The notes under the pieces are model-generated. The model saw only the letters and a list, made by a program, of their open reading frames with translations, was not told where the DNA came from and did no database searches. 64,000 nucleotides of DNA from Levilactobacillus huananensis (GTDB lineage Bacteria; Bacillota; Bacilli; Lactobacillales; Lactobacillaceae), in assembly GCF_003946145.1 (NCBI RefSeq), contig NZ_RHOC01000002.1, positions 62,001-126,000 on the forward strand, in the 5' to 3' direction. Position 1 is the stretch's first letter. Each line of letters starts with the position of its first letter. The position numbers were made by a program, and so were the translations under genes. Positions 1 through 7,433 of this stretch are shown here, piece after piece.

Positions 1-1
1 C

Positions 2-574
2 CTGGTTCACAATGGTTTGGGCTATATTGACTGGGCTTCGACTGACCAAGGTCAAGAACCTGACGTCGTCTTCGCCGCAGCTGGTACTGAACCAACTTGG
101 GAAGCTTTAGCTGCAATTTCATTATTGCATGACGAATTCCCAGAAATGAAGATGCGCTTCATCAACGTCGTTGATCTGTTGAAGTTGCGTTCTCCTAAGA
201 TTGACCCTCGTGGGATTTCCGACGAAGAATTCGATCGTCTGTTCACGACCGATAAGCCAGTTATCTTTGCCTTCCACGGCTTTGAAGGCTTGATTAAGGA
301 TATCTTCTTCGACCGTCACAACCACAACTTACACGTTCATGGTTACCGTGAAAACGGGGATATCACCACGCCATTTGACATGCGCGTTTTGAACCATATG
401 GACCGTTACCACTTAGCTAAGGAAGCCGTTGACGACATTCCTAGTTACGCGGTCAAGGGTGCTTACTTCGCACAGCGCATGGATGACATGGTTGCTAAGC
501 ACACAGCTTACATCCGTGAAGTCGGGACTGACTTGCCAGAAGTTAATGCTTGGCAATGGAAGCCTCTCAAGTAA
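2..574 (+). CDS. xpk: Phosphoketolase (xylulose-5-P/fructose-6-P), C-terminal part
   Basis: This is the 3' end of a gene that begins before the window; the frame is already open at base 2. Phosphoketolase is a thiamine-diphosphate enzyme that splits xylulose 5-phosphate (some members also fructose 6-phosphate) with phosphate to acetyl phosphate plus an aldose phosphate, the central step of heterolactic and pentose fermentation. The visible ~190 residues are the family's conserved C-terminal domain: the segment [20 protein letters not shown] is followed by [13 protein letters not shown], the [20 protein letters not shown] stretch and [13 protein letters not shown] near the end. A strong intrinsic terminator follows, so it ends its transcription unit. 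The short distance to the sugar-uptake cassettes fits a shared pentose/ketose theme, but that link is inference. Confidence 0.94.
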   Translation: MVHNGLGYIDWASTDQGQEPDVVFAAAGTEPTWEALAAISLLHDEFPEMKMRFINVVDLLKLRSPKIDPRGISDEEFDRLFTTDKPVIFAFHGFEGLIKDIFFDRHNHNLHVHGYRENGDITTPFDMRVLNHMDRYHLAKEAVDDIPSYAVKGAYFAQRMDDMVAKHTAYIREVGTDLPEVNAWQWKPLK

Positions 575-618
575 ATAATGATTAAAAAGGTCAACGCTAA
601 TTTCGATTGACGTGACCG

Positions 619-657
619 GAGCCTGCATTCTTGGTTGAATGCGGGCTCTTTTTGTTT
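619..657 (+). terminator. Intrinsic terminator after phosphoketolase
   Basis: A 12-bp arm GAGCCTGCATTC (619-630) pairs with GAATGCGGGCTC (637-648), with one wobble, around a 6-nt loop. A T-rich tract follows directly. Confidence 0.92.
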
Positions 658-801
658 GGAAATGGGTATTAGGATTGGCCGCCTGGTTCTACATGGTTGT
701 TCAAAGTTGGCTACCAAACAGAAAGACAACGTTAACCGGGTCACCAGTCATTTGAAGCTGAAAAATTGAAATTCATTTTTCCAGCCAACCAGTAAAGCAC
801 C

Positions 802-810
802 TGCTATACT
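802..810 (+). promoter_or_regulatory. Extended -10 promoter for the GNAT gene
   Basis: TGC-TATACT is an extended -10 box about 20 bp ahead of the coding region. No convincing -35 box lies 16-18 bp upstream, which is tolerated when the TGn extension is present. Confidence 0.5.
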
Positions 811-833
811 GAGAAAAAAGTGAGGCGAGTTTG

Positions 834-1373
834 ATGCGCGTGGAGATTAAGCCTTTAACAGTGGTGGATGTGGCGGAATTTTGGAACCTGGCCTACAGTG
901 ATCCGCAGGCGGAATGGACGATGTGGAATGGCCCTTATTTTCAAGATGAGTTGCCGAGTCGTGCAGCGTTTATCGAGAAAATTGCCGCGGAAAAATTCAT
1001 CGGGCACCCGGAACGCCAGGTGATCTGGGTGGATGGCCAGATGGCGGGAATGGTTTCTTACAACTTTGAAGACGGGGTCTTACAACGCTGGCTGGATGTC
1101 GGGATTGTGGTCTACTGCTCGAATGACTGGCATCGGGGGATTGGCCGACAAGCTCTGACCCAGTGGTTAGACTGGCTGTGGACACAGACGGATTTGCCGC
1201 ACATTGGCCTGACAACCTGGTCAGGAAATGAGCGAATGTGTCAGCTAGCCACCCGACTGGGCCTCAAGGAAGAGGCCCGTGTTCGTCAGGTTCGTTATTG
1301 GCAGGGCCAATACTGGGATTCCGTGAAGTTTGGGTGTCTGCGTGAGGAATGGCTGACCCGGAATAAGGTATAA
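834..1373 (+). CDS. GNAT-family N-acetyltransferase
   Basis: This 179-residue protein has the size and layout of RimJ/RimL-like acetyltransferases, which move an acetyl group from acetyl-CoA to an amine or a protein N-terminus. The acetyl-CoA-binding motif A is visible as WHRGIGRQAL at about residues 99-108. It is followed by a LPHIGLTTWSGNERM segment (motif B region, with the Asn seen in this group) and a C-terminal YWQGQYWDSVKFG strand typical of RimL-like proteins. I chose ATG 834 over the adjacent TTG 831 because GAGG at 822-825 is then 8 bp away. It is monocistronic with its own extended -10 promoter. The substrate cannot be deduced. Confidence 0.82.
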   Translation: MRVEIKPLTVVDVAEFWNLAYSDPQAEWTMWNGPYFQDELPSRAAFIEKIAAEKFIGHPERQVIWVDGQMAGMVSYNFEDGVLQRWLDVGIVVYCSNDWHRGIGRQALTQWLDWLWTQTDLPHIGLTTWSGNERMCQLATRLGLKEEARVRQVRYWQGQYWDSVKFGCLREEWLTRNKV

Positions 1374-1504
1374 TTGGTCAACTTTACCCGATGAAATTGA
1401 CTTAATCGCAAGAATAGTTAGGATCACGACCCTTTTTAGTTGACCTAAAGCCGACTCTAGGTAGTAGACTAATCGTGTTAATAAAATTAGGAGCGTGATT
1501 TTGG

Positions 1505-2344
1505 ATGACAAAAACATGGTTAATTACGGGTACTTCTACTGGTTTCGGGAAGTCTTTGTCGATTTACTTAGCCCAGCAGGCTGATGTGAACTTGGTTGCA
1601 ACGGCGCGACACACGGACCAACTGAGCTACCTGGACCAATATGATCACGGCCAAATTTTGAAGCAGACCTTGGACGTTACCAAGGCCAATGAAATTACGG
1701 CCGCGGTCAAGGCAACCACGGAAAAGTTCGGCACTCTCGACGTCTTGATTAATAACGCCGGTCTCGGCTACTTTGGGACTTTTGAAGAAAGTGATCGCGA
1801 TGCCGTTCGTTACATGTTTGACGTGAATGTCTGGGGCTTGGTCGACATGACTCGCGCCGTCTTACCAACGATGCGGGCCCAAAAGTCTGGGATCATCATC
1901 AACTTTTCTTCCATCGCCGGCTTGGCTTCCTTCCCAACACTGTCCTTCTACAATGGAACGAAGCATGCGGTTGAAGGGATTACGGATGCCATGGCTCAGG
2001 AAGTGGCGGACCAAGGCATTAAGCTTATGTTAATTGAACCTAGTGGCTTTCGGACGGACTGGGCGGGTCGTTCTTCTCAGAAGGCCATGCCAACGATCGA
2101 CGCCTACAAGCAGTTCACGGCGAACATCGAAGGCAGTGCCAGTGATGCCCACCATGAGGCGGGTGATCCCGATAAGGCTGCGGCAATTATCTATGATCAA
2201 GTGACGAACCACGCTACTGACCTGCCACTGCACTTGCCATTAGGGAAGTTTGCTTCAGATATGGCGATTGCCAAGTACGAGAAATCTTTAGGTGAATTCA
2301 AGACAGAACGCGATCTTTCTATCTCTGCCGATCAACCAGAATAA
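1505..2344 (+). CDS. Short-chain dehydrogenase/reductase (classical SDR)
   Basis: This 279-residue protein is an NAD(P)-dependent oxidoreductase of the classical SDR family. The N-terminal cofactor loop is TGTSTGFG (residues 8-15), the structural NNAG motif is near residue 84, and the catalytic Tyr-x-x-x-Lys is Y149-K153 in YNGTK, preceded by the Ser of NFSSIAG. The TGxxTGxG variant with Arg/Thr after strand 2 is common in NADP-preferring members, but cofactor choice is not certain. AGGAG at 1489-1493 lies 11 bp before the ATG. A clean terminator follows, so the gene is a single unit. Substrate unknown. Confidence 0.88.
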   Translation: MTKTWLITGTSTGFGKSLSIYLAQQADVNLVATARHTDQLSYLDQYDHGQILKQTLDVTKANEITAAVKATTEKFGTLDVLINNAGLGYFGTFEESDRDAVRYMFDVNVWGLVDMTRAVLPTMRAQKSGIIINFSSIAGLASFPTLSFYNGTKHAVEGITDAMAQEVADQGIKLMLIEPSGFRTDWAGRSSQKAMPTIDAYKQFTANIEGSASDAHHEAGDPDKAAAIIYDQVTNHATDLPLHLPLGKFASDMAIAKYEKSLGEFKTERDLSISADQPE

Positions 2345-2361
2345 GTTAAAATAAGATACTG

Positions 2362-2398
2362 GAAGCCGTGGCCCAATTGAGGACCACGGCTTCTTTTT
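2362..2398 (+). terminator. Intrinsic terminator after SDR gene
   Basis: A 10-bp perfect stem, GAAGCCGTGG (2362-2371) with CCACGGCTTC (2384-2393), is followed by TTTTT. Confidence 0.93.
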
Positions 2399-2422
2399 AC
2401 CCTATGATTGATTGTGCGGGTG

Positions 2423-2431
2423 TGGTATAAC
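2423..2431 (+). promoter_or_regulatory. Extended -10 promoter of the metalloprotease
   Basis: TGG-TATAAC forms an extended -10 box. The predicted transcript start is near 2438, about 30 bp before the chosen start codon. Confidence 0.5.
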
Positions 2432-2466
2432 TAAAACATTGAAAGAAAACGATGGGGGACGAGGAG

Positions 2467-3144
2467 ATGCGTTGGGGACGTGCAATTGTATTAACAGTTT
2501 TAGTAGGGGCTTTGTTAGTGGGACTCGGGTACCGAAGCGGTCAATTTCCACAGTTATCGGCAGCCGTTGATCATGCCCGATCAGAGATGCCCTTTCAACA
2601 GCAGAAACGTGTGACCTCGAAGGCTTCCTCACTCGATGTGCCGAAGACCGATACGCCGGTTGTGGACATTGTCCAGGGCATGGATTTGTCGAAAACCTAT
2701 TATTACCAGTTCAGTGATAAGATGCCGGCCGGAGGTAAACAGGCCTTCGCCGATGCCATTAATATTTATAATCAAACGGGAACCGTTCACCTGGTCGCCA
2801 ACTCAGGTTGGTCTGGGGCTGGACATAATCGGATTACCTTTTCTATCTATCATAAGAGGATGAAGAAGCATGCCGAAATGGTTGAGCTGGGTCACGGGGG
2901 TCCGAAGATCATCCAGACCAGTGATTTTCTCGGAACGAAGACGGTCAATCACGCAGAAGCCAGTTTAAACGGAGATTATGATGCGGCGTTCAACGATGAT
3001 GTTGCGGTGCACGAACTGGGACACGCGTTGGGATTAGCCCACAGCAAGTCCAAGCATTCGGTGATGTATCCGTTGACGCATGGGCAAACGAAGTTGGCTA
3101 CGAGTGACATAAAGAGTTTGAAACTCATCTATAATCAGCAATAA
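2467..3144 (+). CDS. Matrixin-like (M10) zinc metalloprotease, exported or membrane-anchored
   Basis: This 225-residue protein has the full metzincin active site: H182-E-L-G-H186-A-L-G-L-A-H192, where the three His ligate zinc and Glu is the base, followed by a Met-turn in HSVMYPL. This is the signature of matrix-metalloprotease-like (M10) domains. Residues 7-22 (AIVLTVLVGALLVGLG) form one hydrophobic segment right after a basic start, so the protein is probably secreted or anchored with the protease outside. No cleavage site of AxA type is obvious, favouring an anchor. ATG 2467 is preferred over ATG 2452 because GGGGGA and GAGGAG sites precede it and the hydrophobic segment then sits at the terminus. 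Small M10 proteins of this type occur in lactobacilli; substrate unknown. Confidence 0.85.
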   Translation: MRWGRAIVLTVLVGALLVGLGYRSGQFPQLSAAVDHARSEMPFQQQKRVTSKASSLDVPKTDTPVVDIVQGMDLSKTYYYQFSDKMPAGGKQAFADAINIYNQTGTVHLVANSGWSGAGHNRITFSIYHKRMKKHAEMVELGHGGPKIIQTSDFLGTKTVNHAEASLNGDYDAAFNDDVAVHELGHALGLAHSKSKHSVMYPLTHGQTKLATSDIKSLKLIYNQQ

Positions 3145-3153
3145 GAATGGCGT

Positions 3154-3194
3154 ACCCGAATCAGTCGTGAGAAGCGATCGGTCCGGGTATTTTT
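3154..3194 (+). terminator. Imperfect intrinsic terminator after metalloprotease
   Basis: ACCCG (3154-3158) pairs with CGGGT at 3184-3188, with an imperfect inner stem including TCG/CGA and wobble pairs, followed by ATTTTT. Confidence 0.6.
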
Positions 3195-3227
3195 GTCTGT
3201 TCTCAGATTGATAACCGTTAGAACGAA

Positions 3228-3279
3228 AGAAACAACCGTGATCCTATCGAGAATTGACTCGAGGGGTCGCAGTTGTTTT
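3228..3279 (-). terminator. Hairpin ending the cassette A regulator transcript
   Basis: Inverted arms AAACAAC (3230-3236) and GTTGTTT (3272-3278) enclose an inner TCGAG/CTCGA stem. Read on the minus strand the structure ends in GTTGTTTCTTTC, a T-rich tail just after the regulator stop codon. Confidence 0.65.
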
Positions 3280-3282
3280 GGA

Positions 3283-5349
3283 TTAGGCTTCCGCCATTAA
3301 GGTGACAAGTTCGGACTTGTGTTCAGAATGAATCAGGGTCTGGTATTTGTCGTCGTCTTCGAGAATATCAAGCAGGTCGCTGAGCGCTTTTAAATGCTGC
3401 TTTTCTCGCTTAGGCGCTAGACAAATGATGGTGGTAATAGTTTTGTCTGCCATTTGGACCGGATGTTGGAGTTCTAAGAGGGACATCCCCATCTTGTGAA
3501 TCTTACTAGACGGTGCAGAGTGAGCTAATAGGACACCGCCCTTAACAATCATAAAGGGCCCATTTTTTTCTAGTTTTCGGATAATTTCAGTGACATAACT
3601 TTTATCAACATACCCACCGCTCAGTAGGGGAAGAAAGGATCGTTGAATAGCTTGTTTCCAAGTTAATACCTTGGAGGTGACGTGGATGTGATCGGGGGTC
3701 AGGAGTTCCTGAATAGACGGCCGACGATTGCTATCGGCAGAGTTTTGAGGATCCTTAGCGACGGTTGTGTCACCGTTAAAGTAAGCCATCAACTTATGCG
3801 AGAGTGATTGTGGATTGGTAATCATGACCTCATTGGAAATGATGTCCATGATGTCATTGGTCATCTTGGTGGCATCTAAGGTCCCTAGGAGCCCAACTTT
3901 GTGAAGGGCCTTGTCGATTTGATCGAAGTCGTTGTCTGTGGGAATACTTTGTACGGTGAGTCGCGGCGTCTCTTGGGGCGTTGTGATGTCGATGGTGGAA
4001 ATAATCAATTTTGCATGAATTAGCGGTGCCATTCGATTGAATTCACGGACACTCATCGGATGGGAAAACTTGATGTGACCATACTTACGTCGCAACGTTT
4101 GCTGAAGAAAGTAAGAGGTCCCGACGCCGCTGGAACAGATTAGAAAGACATCGATGTTGGGATTGAATGTTTCCGAGTTACTGAGATAGTTGGTTTGTCC
4201 CCCAAAGTAAGTCGTTAACAGCGCCAATTCATCACTCGAAAGGGTCTTATGCATGAAGTCTTCAAAAGGTTTAACTGCATAACTGGTTAAGGTCATCAGC
4301 TCCTGGTAATCACGCTTGATATCTTCAAGGTTGGCTGCACGGTAAGGAATGCCAGCCATGACCCGTTGATAGGTGGTAATGAGATGTGCCTTCAATCCGT
4401 TGCGCAGGTTAGGCGTGCTGACCTCAGCACCGGAAATGCTACTGAATCGTGAGATGATTTGGTTGGCGAGAACATCGGCCGGAAAGTTCTCAGTGAATGC
4501 CCAGTGAGCAATGCTTTTGGTTTGGGCACTATAGATGATATCGCGGAAGAAGGTCACTTCATCGATAGCGATTGGAATCTTGTAATGGGTCATTAGACTT
4601 GTAATCCAATCATTGACCACTTTATCACCGGGCGTGAGGTGATCAGGAGAACTCGTCAGAGTCAGAGCTGGATTGAGTTGAACTCGTTTTAGACACCACG
4701 ATAGAAAGGTCGCCAACAGTTCGAGCGCGTTGTCACTGAAGATAACGCGGCTTGCGCGCTGGAGTGTAATGAGTTCGCCAATCAAATAACGGTAGTGGGC
4801 ACCGTGCATGTCATTAATCAGCAACGAATTATGGTGCATACTAACCTGGCTATAGACCCATAAACGTTTTTCCCTTTCATTACCGATTAAACGCTTACCA
4901 CTTTTATCATTAATAATTGAAAACTGTTTTGGTAAATGTTCGCGGATACCCTGAATATCATTGATGACCGTGTTTTTTGAAACCCGAAAGTATTTTGCGA
5001 GTTTAGTCAGTGACACGTGGTCCTTATTCTGAATGAGAAACCAAATGATGAGGTCGCGTCGTGAGTACTTATTTGAGTAGGCAATGGGGTAGTCATCTGT
5101 CTCCAAGTTGTCATAATGGCGGAGGGCCTCCTTCGTTTCTGGCGGCAAGAAGTATTGACTTTGTGCGAGTTTAGCAATGCGATCGAGTTGCATTTCATCG
5201 AGCTGTTTATTAAAACTTGTAATCCAATAGAAGGCACTTCTTCTGGAGATCTTAAATTCCATTTCGATGTCTTTGATATTAATGTAATCGTGTTCAATAA
5301 AATACGTCGCAAGTAAATTGATTCTTTTTTTATGACTGATGACAATCAC
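3283..5349 (-). CDS. MtlR/BglG-type PRD transcriptional regulator of PTS cassette A
   Basis: This 688-residue protein is a PTS-controlled regulator. An N-terminal HTH (about 1-60, ISRRSAFYWI) and a second HTH (about 85-150, VSKNTVINDI) bind DNA. Two PRD domains (about 180-400) carry His residues phosphorylated by HPr and EII. A EIIB-like domain (about 400-500) has CSSGVGTS with its Cys, and a C-terminal EIIA-like domain (about 545-688) has H610 in LLAHSAP. That order matches MtlR-type DNA-binding activators, not RNA-binding LicT antiterminators. The GTG start is supported by AGGAGGG at 5357-5363. It is transcribed away from the EIIA-EIIC-EIIB operon and shares its control region, so it most likely activates that operon when substrate drains phosphate from the EII proteins (inference). 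Confidence 0.9.
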   Translation of the reverse strand: MIVISHKKRINLLATYFIEHDYINIKDIEMEFKISRRSAFYWITSFNKQLDEMQLDRIAKLAQSQYFLPPETKEALRHYDNLETDDYPIAYSNKYSRRDLIIWFLIQNKDHVSLTKLAKYFRVSKNTVINDIQGIREHLPKQFSIINDKSGKRLIGNEREKRLWVYSQVSMHHNSLLINDMHGAHYRYLIGELITLQRASRVIFSDNALELLATFLSWCLKRVQLNPALTLTSSPDHLTPGDKVVNDWITSLMTHYKIPIAIDEVTFFRDIIYSAQTKSIAHWAFTENFPADVLANQIISRFSSISGAEVSTPNLRNGLKAHLITTYQRVMAGIPYRAANLEDIKRDYQELMTLTSYAVKPFEDFMHKTLSSDELALLTTYFGGQTNYLSNSETFNPNIDVFLICSSGVGTSYFLQQTLRRKYGHIKFSHPMSVREFNRMAPLIHAKLIISTIDITTPQETPRLTVQSIPTDNDFDQIDKALHKVGLLGTLDATKMTNDIMDIISNEVMITNPQSLSHKLMAYFNGDTTVAKDPQNSADSNRRPSIQELLTPDHIHVTSKVLTWKQAIQRSFLPLLSGGYVDKSYVTEIIRKLEKNGPFMIVKGGVLLAHSAPSSKIHKMGMSLLELQHPVQMADKTITTIICLAPKREKQHLKALSDLLDILEDDDKYQTLIHSEHKSELVTLMAEA

Positions 5350-5409
5350 GAGCTATCCCTCCTAAATGTAAACGATACCAATAGCATACCATTTTGGGCA
5401 GACTGGTCC

Positions 5410-5434
5410 GTGCAAGCCTGCCCAATTCTTGCAC
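5410..5434. promoter_or_regulatory. Inverted repeat, candidate operator of cassette A
   Basis: GTGCAAG (5410-5416) and CTTGCAC (5428-5434) form a perfect 7-bp inverted repeat with 11 bp between. It lies in the divergent regulator/operon gap. Cassettes B and C have comparable repeats with a TGCAC/GTGCA core. Confidence 0.5.
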
Positions 5435-5470
5435 TTTTCGAGTGAATCAAATTGGCTTTTTGCACAGCAA

Positions 5471-5484
5471 TGTAAGCGCTATCA
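5471..5484 (+). promoter_or_regulatory. cre site (CcpA operator) of cassette A operon
   Basis: TGTAAGCGCTATCA matches the cre consensus TGWAANCGNTNWCA at all 14 positions. It overlaps a plausible -10 box TATCAT (5480-5485), so CcpA binding there would repress the operon when preferred sugar is present. Confidence 0.82.
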
Positions 5485-5517
5485 TTGTTCTTGTAGAAAG
5501 GAACGAGGTGAACAGGG

Positions 5518-5982
5518 ATGAACAATGTCGCTAATTTTGTTGACGTCGTTACGGCGTTCGATATTGATGCAGATTCTAAAGAAGAGGCTATCAAAGCCGT
5601 AATTACCAAACTAGACGCAGCTGGTAAATTATTGGATAGAGAAAAGTTTCAAGCCGATGTCTTTGCTCGGGAAGCGGAGTTACCGACCTATATTGGATTC
5701 GGGTTCGGGTTACCACATTCCCAGAGTGATTACGTTAAGGATGCGACAATCGGAATTGGAAAGCTTACCCACCCAGTAGAGTGGAATGACGGAAAGAAAG
5801 CCGATTTTATTTTTCTGATTGCCGTACCTTATGGCGGAAAAGAAAATACGCATCTTAAAATCTTAGCAAATCTTTCACGGTTACTGATGCATGATGACTT
5901 TCGAGATAAGCTTCGGAGCACATCTGAAACAGAGGTTCGAGAGTTGTTAATGGCTAGTCAAAACCCTCACAGGAGTGAATAA
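5518..5982 (+). CDS. PTS EIIA, fructose/mannitol family (cassette A)
   Basis: This 154-residue soluble protein accepts phosphate from HPr and passes it to the cassette's EIIB. The active His is H67 in GLPHSQS, inside the family's GIGxPH-type loop (here GFGFGLPH). The second conserved His (in ENTHLKIL) that lines the active site is near residue 111. Length equals stand-alone EIIA-Fru proteins. The ribosome site is AGGTG about 7 bp before the ATG. It is first gene of the operon, 35 bp after the cre site, and the EIIC start follows its stop directly. Confidence 0.92.
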   Translation: MNNVANFVDVVTAFDIDADSKEEAIKAVITKLDAAGKLLDREKFQADVFAREAELPTYIGFGFGLPHSQSDYVKDATIGIGKLTHPVEWNDGKKADFIFLIAVPYGGKENTHLKILANLSRLLMHDDFRDKLRSTSETEVRELLMASQNPHRSE

Positions 5983-5983
5983 C

Positions 5984-7075
5984 ATGGCTGAAAATGCAAG
6001 CAAGAAAAAGCAGAGTTGGTGGGCACCAGCGCAGAAGCACTTGATGACCGCGACTGGGTACATGATTCCCTTCGTTGTTGCCGGTGGTATTATCTTCGCA
6101 CTTGCCGTCATGCTGAGTGGGAAACCATCAGTTCCAACTACAGGGAATCTTGGAAAATTAGCGTCAATTGGTTCCGCCGGGTTGGCCTTGTTTATCCCAG
6201 CTTTAGGGGGGTACATCGCCTTCAGTATGGCTGACCGGCCTGGTTTAGCGCCCGGTTTCATTACCGCCTACTTAGCAACTCAAATTCATGCCGGATTTAT
6301 CGGTGGGATTATCGGCGGTATCATGGCTGGATTCGCCGTTAAGTACTTAAAGAAAATCAAAGTTCCAAATAATTATCGGACATTAACCACTATCTTCCTT
6401 TATCCATTAGGAGGAACGTTAATCGCCAGTGGGATCATGGTTTACCTGATTGGGGCGCCAATCGCTAACTTCATGACGTTCCTGACCCACTTCTTGAATA
6501 GCTTGAGTGGCGCAGCCAAAGCACCACTTGGAGCGGTTCTAGGTGCCATGGTCGGGGTTGATATGGGTGGTCCAATTAACAAGGTTGCCTATACCTTCGC
6601 TCAAACGCAAGTGGATACCTTACCATTCCTGATGGGGGGTGTTGGTGCCGCTGGTGCCACCCCACCAATTGGTTTAGGGATTGCCACGTTAATCTTCAAG
6701 AAGAAGTTTAGTCCTGAAGACCGTGATGCCGGTATTGCCGCTTTATTGATGGGAACCATGGGAATTACCGAAGGTGCGATTCCATTCGCTACTGCGGATC
6801 CACTTCGGGTCATTCCAGCGAACACGATTGGTGCCGCTGTCGCTTGTTTATCAGGATTCATGTTTGGGTGTTTGAACCATGCGCCTTGGGGCGGACTTAT
6901 CGTCTTACCGGTGGTGGATAACCGCTGGGGATACATTGCCGCCGTTGCCCTTGGTTCAGCGGTAGTCGCGTTAATTGTCGGATTCGCTAAGAAACCGTAC
7001 GTTGCAGAAACGCCGGCGGAAGAAAAAGCAGAAGCTAACGATGATGACATTGATTTCGATATTCAACAATTCTAA
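5984..7075 (+). CDS. PTS EIIC, fructose family permease (cassette A)
   Basis: This 363-residue membrane protein is a stand-alone fructose-family EIIC, the sugar-translocating subunit. It has about nine or ten hydrophobic segments, the PFVVAGGIIFALAVM start typical of Fru EIIC, the GFIGGIIGGIMAG segment, and the substrate-loop motifs MGGPINKVAYTFA and TEGAIPFATADP. ATG 5984 is chosen because AGGAG (5970-5974) is 9 bp upstream; a GTG at 5975 overlaps the previous stop and lacks a site. Family members move fructose, mannitol, tagatose or related ketoses, so the sequence fits a ketohexose but does not fix the substrate. Confidence 0.92.
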   Translation: MAENASKKKQSWWAPAQKHLMTATGYMIPFVVAGGIIFALAVMLSGKPSVPTTGNLGKLASIGSAGLALFIPALGGYIAFSMADRPGLAPGFITAYLATQIHAGFIGGIIGGIMAGFAVKYLKKIKVPNNYRTLTTIFLYPLGGTLIASGIMVYLIGAPIANFMTFLTHFLNSLSGAAKAPLGAVLGAMVGVDMGGPINKVAYTFAQTQVDTLPFLMGGVGAAGATPPIGLGIATLIFKKKFSPEDRDAGIAALLMGTMGITEGAIPFATADPLRVIPANTIGAAVACLSGFMFGCLNHAPWGGLIVLPVVDNRWGYIAAVALGSAVVALIVGFAKKPYVAETPAEEKAEANDDDIDFDIQQF

Positions 7076-7093
7076 TTTACAGGAGATGGCAGT

Positions 7094-7399
7094 ATGAAAA
7101 TTGTTGGTGTGACATCTTGTCCGAGTGGGGTTGCCCACACGTATATGGCAGCCGAAGCCTTACAAAAGGCCGGCAAGGAAAAAGATATTGAAGTTCACAT
7201 TGAAACCCAAGGAACCAGTGGGGTAGATGACGAGTTAACTAGCGGTCAAATTTCCGCAGCTGACTTCGTGGTTCTCTCCACCGATACCAGTATTCGGGGA
7301 ACTGAACGTTTCAAGGGAAAGAAAGTGGTTCAGTTAACAACGACTCAGATCATTGAAAAAGCCGACGCATTGATGAACAAGCTAGCAAAGATGGCTTAG
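7094..7399 (+). CDS. PTS EIIB, fructose family (cassette A)
   Basis: This 101-residue protein is the phosphocysteine subunit that hands phosphate to the incoming sugar. The active Cys is C9 in TSCPSGVAHTYMAAEAL, the classic EIIB-Fru motif, and VHIETQGTSG follows at about residue 35. AGGAG at 7081-7085 lies 8 bp before the ATG. It sits 18 bp after EIIC, completing a split EIIA, EIIC, EIIB set; many fructose transporters are one fused chain, whereas this one is three genes. Confidence 0.93.
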   Translation: MKIVGVTSCPSGVAHTYMAAEALQKAGKEKDIEVHIETQGTSGVDDELTSGQISAADFVVLSTDTSIRGTERFKGKKVVQLTTTQIIEKADALMNKLAKMA

Positions 7400-7433
7400 A
7401 CAGAAAAGCATTTTTATTGGAGGCAAATATATT

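Noticed and set aside
5452-5470. Sigma-54 (-24/-12) promoter before cassette A
   Set aside because: GG and GC doublets are not 10 bp apart, and the regulator lacks an AAA+ domain; it is MtlR-type, not LevR-type.
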